From Pontibacter vulgaris (lineage in GTDB: Bacteria > Bacteroidota > Bacteroidia > Cytophagales > Hymenobacteraceae), in the NCBI RefSeq assembly GCF_022758145.1, contig NZ_JAJVDH010000005.1, positions 248,001 through 312,000 of the forward strand: a stretch of 64,000 bases of DNA. The letters run 5' to 3'. The stretch's first letter is position 1. Every line of letters begins with the position of its first letter. The notes under the pieces were generated by a model. It did not search any database. It had not been told where the DNA came from and saw only the letters and a list, made by a program, of their open reading frames with translations. Positions 18,358 through 26,956 of this stretch are shown here, one piece after another. The translations under genes were made by a program, and so were the position numbers.

Positions 18358-18963
18358 ATGAAACGCATGAAACAACTAGCTATATATACTTTGCTGCTTC
18401 TTATACTTGCTGTAAGTGGGTGTAAGCAGGCCGATGACCTGAAAACGCTGAAAGCTTTTTCGGAAGCGAAGTATGAACTGAAACGGGTAGACGAGGTAAG
18501 ATTGAACGGATTGGATGTAATGGATAAAACCGGTCCTAATGATTTTTCTCCGCGGGAAGGAGATAGCCTGCTGGCGTCTGTGTCGGATAACACATTGCGG
18601 GCGAGTAGCGTGCTGCAACTGCAGGTGCAATTACCTAGTCCTGAAGAAATACGGTCGCTAACGGTAACGCAACTAGAGTGGCAGCTCCTGGTAGATGGCA
18701 AAGAAACATTGAACGGCGTTGTGGAGGAAAGTATGGTTCTGAAACAAGGCTTGAACACTATTCCAATCAATACACCTGTACTGATGACAGAAGTAGAAGG
18801 CCATCGAAACTATGAAGGGCTTTCTAAACTGATGACATTAATGGCGCGAAAGCAGGATCTGCAAAAAAGCCTGACACTGCAGATAAAGCCCACAGTGCAA
18901 ACACCTGTTGGCGAGGTAGAGTTGCCTAATTACATTACAGTCGCAAAACCAGGAAATTCTTAA
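18358..18963 (+). CDS. lipoprotein, paralog of the gene at 22641
   Basis: The 201-residue product has a lipoprotein signal ending LILAVSGC. Its body shares an ordered set of motifs with the protein encoded at 22641-23228: AFSEAKYELKRVDEVRLNG, LTVTQLEWQLLVDGKETLNG, LKQGLNTIPI and LTLQIKPTVQTPVG. The alternation of strands and the DGK...LNG turn resemble LEA14-like (late embryogenesis abundant type 2) domains, which is an inference from pattern. It is probably anchored in the envelope. Function unknown. It converges on the FAD protein gene and shares a bidirectional terminator. Confidence 0.75.
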   Translation: MKRMKQLAIYTLLLLILAVSGCKQADDLKTLKAFSEAKYELKRVDEVRLNGLDVMDKTGPNDFSPREGDSLLASVSDNTLRASSVLQLQVQLPSPEEIRSLTVTQLEWQLLVDGKETLNGVVEESMVLKQGLNTIPINTPVLMTEVEGHRNYEGLSKLMTLMARKQDLQKSLTLQIKPTVQTPVGEVELPNYITVAKPGNS

Positions 18964-18975
18964 GTATAAGCAAGT

Positions 18976-19017
18976 AAAAACCGAAGGCCAGCTCTATAGT
19001 GCTGGCCTTCGGTTTTT
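18976..19017. terminator. bidirectional intrinsic terminator
   Basis: A 17-bp perfect inverted repeat (AAAAACCGAAGGCCAGC and its complement) with an 8-nt loop lies between convergent genes. It has A and T tracts on the outer sides. The T tract overlaps the end of the FAD gene by about two bases. Confidence 0.9.
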
Positions 19018-20452
19018 ATGCAACCTGTGCTTCTAATCTTTTAAAATAATTTTCGTGCTTTAGTAACTCTGTAGCCAGTTCCTTTGCCTGTTGCCGTATC
19101 TCGCGTAATGCTGTAGATTCATATAGCATACTTTTACGCGGAGGGCCAAGGGTATAAAGGTTTATTACCGGATGGTTATTCCTGTCTGTTAAGGTGCCGT
19201 TTATAGTTGTAAGTATTCCTAATTTTAACTTGTCCGGCACCAGCATGCCGGCAGCTAGTAATTGCTTTACAAGCGGGTTAGGTATAGCATTATAATCGGC
19301 CTGTGGGCCGGTGCAGTTTATTACTTTATTTACTGCGATATGCTCTGTCGCTGTAGTACCTTTTCTGATTATAGTTGCTCTGGCCTGGTGCTCAAACTCC
19401 TGTAAATCTGCTATCCTGGCGGCTATTATTTCTAATTTTCCCTGTTGCTGTAATTGCTGTATCAGCGCTGCAGAGGATGCAGGCATGCGGTGGCGGTGCG
19501 GCTCCCAGTAAGATTTTATATGGCGTAAAAACCGTTTCTTTTCTTCCAGGTTAAAATTTTGCCAGATGTCAGGTAAGTGTGGGCGTAAAGCATCCAGAAC
19601 ACTGCGCCAGGTATAGCCTTTTGCTTCAGCATTTCTGATCTCACTTCTCACAAACTTAAAGATTTCCAGTGCCGTCAGACGCGGCGAAAGCGGCAACAGT
19701 TTTAAGGGATAAAGCTGAGTCGAAACATCAAATGGCTGAGGCAGCATTCCATGTCTCGATACCACATATATTTTCCCCTTATGCCCCAACTTTTGCAGGC
19801 TGCCAACCAGGTCTATCATGGTAAGGCTGGAGCCGATCAGCAACAGGGCGTCGTCTGGTTTAATTCCCTGTAACGCGCTTTTAGACCACGGCATTGAAGT
19901 ATAAAATTGGCTCTTAAAAAAGACTTTGTTTGGGATGGGTACATCAGATGGAGCAAAATTACCCAATGCCAGCACAACTTTGTCTGCCCGTATACTTTCG
20001 CCAGTAGCGATATTAACTATAAAATCACCAATTGGTAAAAGCCGCTTTACTGAAAGCGCAGCTGCGTATATAGGTATAAGCTTAACGTTTTCATTTGCTT
20101 CGGTAATGGCTTGTTGCAACCTTTCCTTTACATAATCACCAAAAATAAAGCGGGGTATAAAGTCTGTTTTTTGTACAGGCACTTTTAAATGATCTGGGTA
20201 GGCAAATTGATTTTCCTGAAGCCAGTTGTAAAAATCATCGGGGCTGTCGGGGTCCAGGCTCATGGCCGAAGCCGGTACGTTAAGTGGTTGAAAAGGGAGT
20301 GCGCTTGAATAAGCAGCGCCGCGGTGCATTTTAGCAGGTTCAGCTTCAACTAAATAAATAGTTGTTTGCTGCGTTGCTGTTTTTAAAAGGTTAAGCGCAG
20401 TAAGTGTTCCGCTAAGGCCACCCCCAATTATGGCAATAGTTTTAGTGAGCAT
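19016..20452 (-). CDS. FAD/NAD(P)-binding protein
   Basis: The 478-residue product opens with a classic dinucleotide fold, IAIIGGGLSGTLTALNLL, then an acidic residue in YLVEAEP. It matches the FAD-NAD(P)-binding family (PF13454-like) with RGAAYSSALPFQPLNVPAS near 44-62. KVVLALGNFAPSD and a second nucleotide-binding part, LLIGSSLTMIDLVGSL, follow. The family includes hydroxyacylglutathione-type and tRNA-independent oxidoreductases of mostly unknown substrate. It is cytoplasmic. A 431-bp gene-free region lies upstream. Confidence 0.82.
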   Translation of the reverse strand: MLTKTIAIIGGGLSGTLTALNLLKTATQQTTIYLVEAEPAKMHRGAAYSSALPFQPLNVPASAMSLDPDSPDDFYNWLQENQFAYPDHLKVPVQKTDFIPRFIFGDYVKERLQQAITEANENVKLIPIYAAALSVKRLLPIGDFIVNIATGESIRADKVVLALGNFAPSDVPIPNKVFFKSQFYTSMPWSKSALQGIKPDDALLLIGSSLTMIDLVGSLQKLGHKGKIYVVSRHGMLPQPFDVSTQLYPLKLLPLSPRLTALEIFKFVRSEIRNAEAKGYTWRSVLDALRPHLPDIWQNFNLEEKKRFLRHIKSYWEPHRHRMPASSAALIQQLQQQGKLEIIAARIADLQEFEHQARATIIRKGTTATEHIAVNKVINCTGPQADYNAIPNPLVKQLLAAGMLVPDKLKLGILTTINGTLTDRNNHPVINLYTLGPPRKSMLYESTALREIRQQAKELATELLKHENYFKRLEAQVA

Positions 20453-20883
20453 AGGCTTACTTTAGTTGGTTTGTAAATGCCACATGGCCGACGGCAGAAT
20501 TCAGGCGCTGACTGCACGATGCAAGTTTAAAATAATTTGTACCCGTTATGCTTTCAGTGGATTGTAATGTAGCTACGGCGTTGTAATACTGCATGTTACA
20601 AAAGGGCAAGGCTGCAGATAGGCTATGCTATGTTAAAAACTCCTGCCAAGTATAATTTTACTTTGCTTAAAGCATTTTCAGAAATCACAGAAGTACAAGT
20701 ATAAACACAGGCAAAGCTTAAAGTATATAAGTGGTTAAAAGAAAATAAGTTAGCGCTGTAATTCGTTTTTTATTTCCATAGACTGCGTAATTAAAGGTTT
20801 GGCAGAGTAGTTGCTTATCTTGTAACGTACATACATATTTCAGATTAACTTCTGATTATACACATTATAAAACTATAACGAGC
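20453..20883. other. 431-bp divergent intergenic region
   Basis: No gene is visible. The gap separates the minus-strand FAD gene from the plus-strand M48-like gene and should hold both promoters. Several AAGTATA-type sites are present near 20650-20740. No clear -33/-7 pair was identified. Confidence 0.45.
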
Positions 20884-21780
20884 ATGAAACTGGTTAACAA
20901 ATACATGATGCGACTGGCAATACTGCTGCTGTTAGCAGGTAGTTTGCCGGTAAGTGCAGCTGTGGAAGCACCAACAAAAATAAGCGGTACCCGCGATATT
21001 ATTTCAGAGATTATAGATGTTATTGGGCTGAAGCCGCGTTTTCAGTTGCGGGCAGCCAACATTGATAATGCTGCCGCTGTAATTTATAACGGCGAGCGGT
21101 ACATACTTTACAACGAACAATTCCTGGAGGAGATAAACAATGCCGTGCATACCGACTGGGCAGGCGTAAGTATACTTGCTCATGAAATTGGCCACCACCT
21201 GAACGGCCATACTTTATCGCGCAGTGGCAGCAACCCTGAAGATGAACTGGAAGCAGATGAATTCTCGGGCTTTGTACTCCGCAAGATGGGAGCAAGCCTG
21301 GAGGAAGCACAAGCCGCTATAAACCTGCTGGCCGAAGAAAGAACCTCCCGTACACACCCGGGTCGGAGTTACCGTTTGGCCGCTATCAGCAAAGGGTGGC
21401 AGAATGCCGAATCGCAGTTAATGGCAGGCACCAAGAGATCGCAACCTAAAGAGCAGCCCGTAGCTCGGAATACTGTAAAAAAGGCGGAGCCTGCACGTAA
21501 CCAGGTATATGCTAAACAACAGCGTGCCCAACTGGATAGCCGTTATGTGCTTCGCAAAGTAACTTTTAATGGTGCTCCTGATGCGCAGTTTTACCTGACC
21601 ACCAAACTCCACCTGGTGCAGGTTACCAGCGATGGCCTGAAGATAATTGGTAAACTGGCACGTACCAACAGCCGTGAATTTCCTTACTATTTCGAGAGTG
21701 ATTATATTGAACCGGTTTTTGTATCCGATTCGGGCGTTTTAGTAAATAAAAGAGGGCAAAAAGTAGGGTATTTCAGCTGA
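20884..21780 (+). CDS. M48-like zinc metalloprotease, exported
   Basis: The 298-residue product has a signal peptide (about 1-26, ending LPVSAA). It has an M48-type catalytic motif HEIGHH at 100-105 in ILAHEIGHHLNGHTL, and the downstream ELEADEF (121-127) supplying the third zinc ligand. Unlike HtpX it has no extra membrane spans, so it resembles periplasmic BepA/YcaL-like proteases in its core. The C-terminal 100 residues are basic, then beta-rich (YVLRKVTFNGAPDAQFYLTT), and unassigned. A role in envelope protein turnover is likely but not shown. Confidence 0.82.
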   Translation: MKLVNKYMMRLAILLLLAGSLPVSAAVEAPTKISGTRDIISEIIDVIGLKPRFQLRAANIDNAAAVIYNGERYILYNEQFLEEINNAVHTDWAGVSILAHEIGHHLNGHTLSRSGSNPEDELEADEFSGFVLRKMGASLEEAQAAINLLAEERTSRTHPGRSYRLAAISKGWQNAESQLMAGTKRSQPKEQPVARNTVKKAEPARNQVYAKQQRAQLDSRYVLRKVTFNGAPDAQFYLTTKLHLVQVTSDGLKIIGKLARTNSREFPYYFESDYIEPVFVSDSGVLVNKRGQKVGYFS

Positions 21781-21896
21781 TTGCAGGCATAATTTTAGTA
21801 ATAGCCCGCATTTGCTTAGCAAAGGAAAGTATAGGGCTTAGGCGGTGAAGTATAGTTTGCTTAATTTTGTGAACTTATACTATAACCACCAAAACT

Positions 21897-22622
21897 ATGA
21901 AATTACCTTTTCAGCTTACCAAAAGTTGCCTGTTTATACTGGCAGTTACTTTCCTTTTTATATCCTGCGACGAAAATGGCCCATGTATCCGGGGCGAAGG
22001 CGATGTAGAAACCCGCGAACTACAACTCGATGAATTTAACGGTGTTTATGTAAACGGCAGCACAAAAGTTTACATTGAGCGGGGCGCGCAACAACATGTA
22101 GAAGTAAAAGGGCAACCAAATATACTGGACGAACTGGAAACAGAAGTATCGGATGGTGTCTGGCGCATAGAAACTGACCGTTGCCTGCGCCGCCATAAGA
22201 CCATTGAAGTATACATTACGATACCTGAATTACGCTATGCTGAAGTAAATGGCTCCGGTAGCCTTGTTACAGAAGATACCTTCGAGGTGCAGGAGTTTCA
22301 GGCCCGTGTCAGTGGCTCAGGTGATATAACAGCTCGTTTTGATGCAAGTAAAGGCATTTCGCGTATCAGTGGCTCGGGTAATATAAGGCTAAACGGAAAC
22401 GCCGCGCTGCATAATGTGTCTATTTCAGGGTCTGGCAACCTGCGGGCCTTTGGTTTAGATACCAGAACAACAACAGTAGATATTTCCGGCTCCGGAGAGG
22501 CTGAGGTTACGGCAACTGAAACACTGGATGCCACAATAAGCGGAAGCGGTAAAGTATACTACCAGGGTAGCCCAACCGTAAATTCAAGAATAACCGGCTC
22601 TGGCAAAGTGGTAAAGCGCTAA
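21897..22622 (+). CDS. head GIN domain (DUF2807) lipoprotein
   Basis: The 241-residue product is a lipoprotein (signal ending FLFISC). Its body is a DUF2807 head-GIN domain: an N-terminal FNGVYVNGSTKVYIERG segment, then five to six short strands each marked by a GSG turn. Examples are VNGSGSL, VSGSGDI, ISGSGNI, ISGSGNL, ISGSGEA, ISGSGKV and ITGSGKV. The pattern predicts a right-handed parallel beta-helix on the cell surface or in the periplasm. TAATTTTG at 21862-21869 is a possible -7 box. The paralogous lipoprotein gene starts 18 bp after its stop, so the two are probably co-transcribed. Confidence 0.9.
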   Translation: MKLPFQLTKSCLFILAVTFLFISCDENGPCIRGEGDVETRELQLDEFNGVYVNGSTKVYIERGAQQHVEVKGQPNILDELETEVSDGVWRIETDRCLRRHKTIEVYITIPELRYAEVNGSGSLVTEDTFEVQEFQARVSGSGDITARFDASKGISRISGSGNIRLNGNAALHNVSISGSGNLRAFGLDTRTTTVDISGSGEAEVTATETLDATISGSGKVYYQGSPTVNSRITGSGKVVKR

Positions 22623-22640
22623 GCCAGGGCTCAACTGATT

Positions 22641-23228
22641 ATGATGAAAAAACACGTTTTAAATTACTTACTGCTGGTTATGCTGGCAGCTTTTACATTT
22701 TCCTGTAAAACAAAAGACGACCTGCAGGCTTTTAAAGAAGCAAAGTATAGCCTGGCAGGTATAAACGAAGTAAAGCTGAATGGCATTAACCTGCTGGAGA
22801 AAAAGCGGCCCGAAGATTTTTCTTTTTCGGAAGCAGCTATACTTTTCACGGCTTTCTCCGAAAATGAGTTGTCGGCATCTTCTAACCTGGGCCTGAATGT
22901 AGAGCTAGGCGAGGGCAGTGAGGAAAGCTCTATGACTGTAACGCAGCTTAAATGGCAGTTGCTGATGGATGGAAAACATGTGCTGAACGGCATTGTGAAT
23001 GAACCTGTAGAGCTTCACCACGGCCTTAATACCATTTCGGTGCGTACCCCGGTTACGTTTGCTGCAGAAAATGGTAAACCCAGTTTAAACAGCCTGCTGC
23101 GGCTTGTTTCTGTTGTATCTGAGCAGGATAAAGCTAAGCGGCCAAATCTTACTTTGCAGATAAAACCTACCATACAAACTTCCGTCGGGCCTTTTGAACT
23201 CCCGGCCTTTATCAATATCAAACAGTAA
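22641..23228 (+). CDS. lipoprotein, paralog of the gene at 18358
   Basis: This 195-residue lipoprotein (signal ending AAFTFSC) shares the full motif order with the 18358 product. FKEAKYSLAGINEVKLNGI, MTVTQLKWQLLMDGKHVLNG, LHHGLNTISVRTPV and LTLQIKPTIQTSVGPFELP appear at matching positions. The ASSNLGLNVELG strand supports an LEA14-like fold (inference). It follows the GIN lipoprotein by 18 bp and ends at a strong terminator, so the pair forms an operon of two surface or periplasmic lipoproteins. Function unknown. Confidence 0.78.
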   Translation: MMKKHVLNYLLLVMLAAFTFSCKTKDDLQAFKEAKYSLAGINEVKLNGINLLEKKRPEDFSFSEAAILFTAFSENELSASSNLGLNVELGEGSEESSMTVTQLKWQLLMDGKHVLNGIVNEPVELHHGLNTISVRTPVTFAAENGKPSLNSLLRLVSVVSEQDKAKRPNLTLQIKPTIQTSVGPFELPAFINIKQ

Positions 23229-23258
23229 AAAACGCCAGCCCACAAGGCTGGCGTTTTT
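23228..23258. terminator. intrinsic terminator
   Basis: Arms AAAAACGCCAGCC and GGCTGGCGTTTTT (13 bp, perfect) with a CACAA loop begin right at the stop of the lipoprotein gene. Confidence 0.9.
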
Positions 23259-23370
23259 GCTGGCATCAGTATTTAAATATTTTTTGATGAGTTGTAACCT
23301 TTCAAACAACTTGTCGTAACGCGGCACATTCTTTGTTTTGTTGATGTTATCCCACTATCCAACCAAAAAA

Positions 23371-23574
23371 ATGACAAGACAGATGAAAATGGATGTGATC
23401 AACAAGACTAAAGCTATTCGAAACAGCTGGGTACAAAGCGGTTACAACATCGTAGAATTTGCAAATGTTGCGCAGCAAGCTACCCCGCAGCATATTGAAG
23501 AAGCAAAACCTGAAAAAGTTTCAACAAGAACTATACGCCAGACAAGCTGGATTCCTTGGCCTAAGTTTTTCTAA
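23371..23574 (+). CDS. small basic protein of unknown function
   Basis: From the ATG at 23371 this encodes 67 residues (MTRQMKMDVINKTKAIRNSW and onward, ending TSWIPWPKFF). An in-frame TTG at 23338 would add 11 residues. It has no signal peptide or membrane span, a basic amphipathic N-terminal half and an aromatic tail. A 17-bp perfect hairpin starts 7 bp after the stop, and a terminator of the previous gene precedes it, so it looks like a separate transcription unit. No family is recognised; the unit could also encode an RNA. Confidence 0.5.
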   Translation: MTRQMKMDVINKTKAIRNSWVQSGYNIVEFANVAQQATPQHIEEAKPEKVSTRTIRQTSWIPWPKFF

Positions 23575-23580
23575 TATTGT

Positions 23581-23620
23581 ACTTCATGCAGATGATTCTG
23601 GTAAATCATCTGCATGAAGT
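23581..23620. terminator. hairpin after the small gene
   Basis: A 17-bp perfect inverted repeat (ACTTCATGCAGATGATT and its complement) with a 6-nt loop. The trailing sequence TTATACTTTAAC has only a weak T tract. The arm end plus trailer contains another TATACTT. Confidence 0.7.
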
Positions 23621-24374
23621 TTATACTTTAACTCACTGCAAGTGCTGCACTTCCTTTTAGGCGCAAACACAGTAATTGATTTCAATAAAAACCTCTCTCT
23701 TTACAAGGCCATTGCTTTCTGATATCTTAAAGGAGCAAACAAGAACTGCCGAATTGTACCTGTAAAAAGTGCTGGATAAAATGAAGTTGCTGTAAACAGA
23801 TTAGCCAGAAAAAGCTTGTCAGCACTACTCTGTATCTTTAACTCTGCACTTTATCGGGCAGCTTCACTTTGCTAAATCTCTGGTACCAATGTTACTGTCG
23901 CCTTCATAACGAACTTGGCAGAAGTTAAGGTAAGGTACTGATTAAAATGCTTCCTGTTGCTTCTCGATCTCCAGACTTTCGGCTCCAAATAAATGCAAAT
24001 ATGCTGTAAATGAATAGGTTAAAAAGAACAGCTTAAGTAACAGGATAAAAGTAAATCCTGCATTTAAATTCAGACAAATAAATCTTACATTACACTCATC
24101 CTTGTAGTGCTAAATCTGCGTTAAAAGAATATAGAGCCGCTGATATATGTAAAATTATATTATTTTAATATAATAATGTAATTATCATTAAAATATTATC
24201 TTTCTATACTATTAATCGTAGATGAAAGAAAGGCTTTTTTTACTACTACGACGCTACGATTTGTGGCAGCCAGCTTAACAAACCTGTATACATTACAGAA
24301 CAGTTTTTTAGCTCGACTGTCAGCCGGAATGGAGGAGTACCCATTATAATTTAAGATTTTAACCTGTCTGGCTT
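23621..24374. other. gene-free AT-rich region of about 750 bp
   Basis: No reading frame with support on either strand. AT content rises sharply from 24120 to 24240, next to the start of the beta-barrel gene, which is the likely promoter and leader region. No RNA fold or repeat could be recognised by eye. Confidence 0.5.
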
Positions 24375-25142
24375 ATGAGCAGGAACCTATACTTTCCAGT
24401 TATATTTTTAACCTTCTTCATGCTTCTGTCTCAGGATGTTATGGGGCAGGCTCAATTTTTAAAAAAGGGGCGCATCAGCCGTGTTCCGGAACGCGGTTTA
24501 GTAATACAGGCTGGCGCTGGTATTGCCGCTATTAAGAGCGATATCTGCGGTAGCTGGCGATGTAACGATTTTGGCCCCTACCTGGGCATTGGGGCACTCT
24601 ATAAATTTACACCATACATTGCAGTAAGTACAGAGTTGAATTACCAAAGACTTGGAGCCGAGGAGAAAACCCCTAAACTGAATCTTGCTTTCCAGTCGGA
24701 GGTAACCGAGATATCGAGTATGCTGGTAGTTAACCTGCTGGATAGCTATAGTGGCTCGGGTAATTATCGCTCCTCGCGCAAGCGCTTTGTAGTGCCTTAT
24801 GTAAAAGCAGGAGGGGGAATAGTATACTACACGGCCACTTCTTTTCCCGCCGATGGCAAGCTGAATGAATCCCAGACTACTTACGACCGTGAAATAGATT
24901 ATCCGGCTCTTGCACCTGTGATTGCCTTTGGTGGCGGGCTTCGTTTCAGATTAAATGATGAGATCAGTATTGCGCCCGAAATGGTTTACCACATGACCAC
25001 GACCGACCACCTGGACAACATCGGACCACGACTTGGTTCTGCCCAGTATAAAGATGATTATGGCGTAGGAGCTGTAAAAATATTGTATACACCGGTAGTT
25101 AAGAATAACATCTTCTCTAAAAAAAGCCAGCAGGCTAAATAA
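24375..25142 (+). CDS. outer membrane beta-barrel protein
   Basis: This 255-residue protein has a signal peptide (LYFPVIFLTFFMLLSQDVMG before QAQF). Its body of alternating strands starts GLVIQAGAGIAAIKSDICG. It is followed by YLGIGALYKFTPYIAVSTEL, VPYVKAGGGIVYYTA and IAFGGGLRFRLNDEISIAPE, as in 8- to 10-strand outer membrane barrels. Two cysteines near 56-61 (CGSWRC) could form a disulfide in a loop. No partner is evident. The next gene on the same strand starts 108 bp later. Confidence 0.78.
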   Translation: MSRNLYFPVIFLTFFMLLSQDVMGQAQFLKKGRISRVPERGLVIQAGAGIAAIKSDICGSWRCNDFGPYLGIGALYKFTPYIAVSTELNYQRLGAEEKTPKLNLAFQSEVTEISSMLVVNLLDSYSGSGNYRSSRKRFVVPYVKAGGGIVYYTATSFPADGKLNESQTTYDREIDYPALAPVIAFGGGLRFRLNDEISIAPEMVYHMTTTDHLDNIGPRLGSAQYKDDYGVGAVKILYTPVVKNNIFSKKSQQAK

Positions 25143-25250
25143 TCTTCAGCACACGTATTTCTTCGTTTAAACAGGTTCTTACCGGGCCCGTAAAGGTAAA
25201 CTATGCTGTTAATTTAACACAGCGGTGTAATTTATACTTGCAGGAGAACT

Positions 25251-26273
25251 ATGAAAACGAAAGACAAGAAAAACCTGATGTGGCTTGCTGCCGGGGCTGC
25301 AGCATTAGTTGCAGGACGTGCCATTATCCGAAATTTATCTGCTTACAACTTCCGCAATAAGGTTGTGCTGATTACGGGTGGCGCACGGGGATTAGGTTTA
25401 GTGATGGCCCGGCAGCTGGCAAAAGAAGGAGCACGGCTTGTGCTGTGTTCCCGCAACGAAACCCAACTGGAAAATGCACGCTTGGAACTGGCCGGCAAAG
25501 GAGCAGATGTATTGGTGCTGAAATGCGATGTTACCAAAGAAGAGCAGGTGCAGGAGATGATACATCATGTGCAAAATTACTTTGGTCCGATAGATGTGCT
25601 CATTAATAATGCAGGCGTCATACATGCCGGGCCCGTTACCGAGATGACAGTTCAGGATTTTGAAGAAGCCATAAACACACACTACTGGGGGCCGATTTAT
25701 ACTACGCTGGCTGTGCTGCCAACTATGCGAGCAAGGGGCGGTGGCCGTATCCTGAATGTGTCCTCAATCGGGGGTAAGATCAGTGTACCGCACCTTGTGC
25801 CTTACAGTGCCAGTAAGTTTGCATTGGTTGGCCTTTCAGAAGGGCTGCGGGCAGAGCTGGACCAGTATAATATTATAGTTACTACAGCTACGCCCGGGCT
25901 TATGGTTTCCGGGAGCCCCCGCCATGCTATCATAAAAGGCCAGCATAAAAAGGAGTATTCGTTGTTTAAGATTATGGACTCGAGCCCTCTTTCGGCAATG
26001 AGTGTAGAAAAAACAGCCGCTTTAATTCTGGATGCACTGCGCCATGGCGACGCCGAGGTTACTACAACACTGCCTGCCAAATTCGGGGAGTTGGTACATC
26101 GGCTTTCGCCGGAGCTGATGACAGATGTATTTGCATTGGTAAACAGAATACTGCCCGGCGAAGGCGGCATTGGCAAAAATAGGGCAAAAGGCTATGAGAG
26201 CGAATCATCCTTATCCATGTCTGGCCTTACAGAGCGTACCGAGAAGGCTGCTGCCAAAAATAACGAACTATAA
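25251..26273 (+). CDS. SDR family oxidoreductase with N-terminal membrane anchor
   Basis: The 340-residue product has a hydrophobic segment at about 9-24 (LMWLAAGAAALVAGRAI), then a short-chain dehydrogenase domain. TGGARGLG binds the cofactor, NNAG lies near 121, and the catalytic Ser (NVSSIGG) is followed by YSASK. NAD(P)-dependent oxidation or reduction is expected; the substrate is unknown. The C-terminal extension past 290 is polar. AGGAGA lies four bases before ATG, an unusually tight but good ribosome site. The N-terminal anchor suggests that the enzyme acts at the membrane. Confidence 0.88.
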   Translation: MKTKDKKNLMWLAAGAAALVAGRAIIRNLSAYNFRNKVVLITGGARGLGLVMARQLAKEGARLVLCSRNETQLENARLELAGKGADVLVLKCDVTKEEQVQEMIHHVQNYFGPIDVLINNAGVIHAGPVTEMTVQDFEEAINTHYWGPIYTTLAVLPTMRARGGGRILNVSSIGGKISVPHLVPYSASKFALVGLSEGLRAELDQYNIIVTTATPGLMVSGSPRHAIIKGQHKKEYSLFKIMDSSPLSAMSVEKTAALILDALRHGDAEVTTTLPAKFGELVHRLSPELMTDVFALVNRILPGEGGIGKNRAKGYESESSLSMSGLTERTEKAAAKNNEL

Positions 26274-26338
26274 TTTAACCAGATTTATACTTTAGCTTTG
26301 CCAGTTACTCAGTTGCTGGCAAACAGCTTACAAACTCT

Positions 26339-26863
26339 ATGGAAATTTTAAAACGAGAAACTGCCTATGACGGCTACTTTAAAGTATACAAGTTAACCGT
26401 ATCGCAGGAGGGTAAAACATTTACGCGTGAACAATTTGACAGGGGAGATGCCGTAGCAGCTCTTGTGTACGATACTACCGATCAGAAATACATACTTACC
26501 CGGCAGCAGCGCATTGGTTCAGAATCTGAATTAATAGAAGTTGTAGCAGGTATGGTAGATGCAGGCGAAGAACCTGAAACAAGTATAAAGCGCGAGATTG
26601 AAGAAGAAATAGGGTATGGTGTAGATCACTTAGAGCATCTGCATACTTTTTACTCATCACCCGGTGGTTGCACAGAACGCGTAATGCTGTACTATGCCGA
26701 GGTATCGCACCAGCACGCTGCCGGCGGCGGTAACAGCCACGAAAATGAGCACATCGAAAAAGTAACCTATACAGCTGAGGAATTGCAAAACCTGCAAACT
26801 CCGGATGCCAAAACTATCATTGCCCAACAGTGGCTGCAACTCAGGCTGGCTGGCAAAGTATGA
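26339..26863 (+). CDS. Nudix hydrolase, ADP-ribose pyrophosphatase type
   Basis: The 174-residue protein has a complete Nudix box, G(x5)E(x7)REUxEExGU: GMVDAGEEPETS then IKREIEEEIGY, at about 81-103. The N-terminal strand pair DGYFKVYKLTV and the ILTRQQRIGSESELIE stretch are typical of the NudE/NudF group that cleaves ADP-ribose or other nucleoside diphosphate derivatives. TAGCTTTG at 26293-26300 fits a -7 box 38 bp before ATG. Cytoplasmic. It is followed by a 27-bp-stem hairpin. Confidence 0.88.
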   Translation: MEILKRETAYDGYFKVYKLTVSQEGKTFTREQFDRGDAVAALVYDTTDQKYILTRQQRIGSESELIEVVAGMVDAGEEPETSIKREIEEEIGYGVDHLEHLHTFYSSPGGCTERVMLYYAEVSHQHAAGGGNSHENEHIEKVTYTAEELQNLQTPDAKTIIAQQWLQLRLAGKV

Positions 26864-26870
26864 ATCTGTA

Positions 26871-26931
26871 ATCAAGTATAAAGTATAAAAGCTGCCCTGG
26901 CAAAGGGCAGCTTTTATACTTTATACTTGAT
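26871..26931. terminator. bidirectional terminator with 27-bp perfect stem
   Basis: Positions 26871-26897 and 26905-26931 are perfectly complementary with a 7-nt loop. Each arm contains two tandem AAGTATA units outside the GCTGCCC core. It lies between the convergent Nudix and lipoprotein genes. Confidence 0.88.
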
Positions 26932-26955
26932 TCTTAAATCTTAAATCTTAAATCA
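26932..26955. repeat. short tandem repeat, TCTTAAA three times
   Basis: Three direct copies of TCTTAAA lie between the terminator and the stop of the minus-strand lipoprotein gene. They could arise by slippage. Confidence 0.7.
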
Positions 26956-26956
26956 T

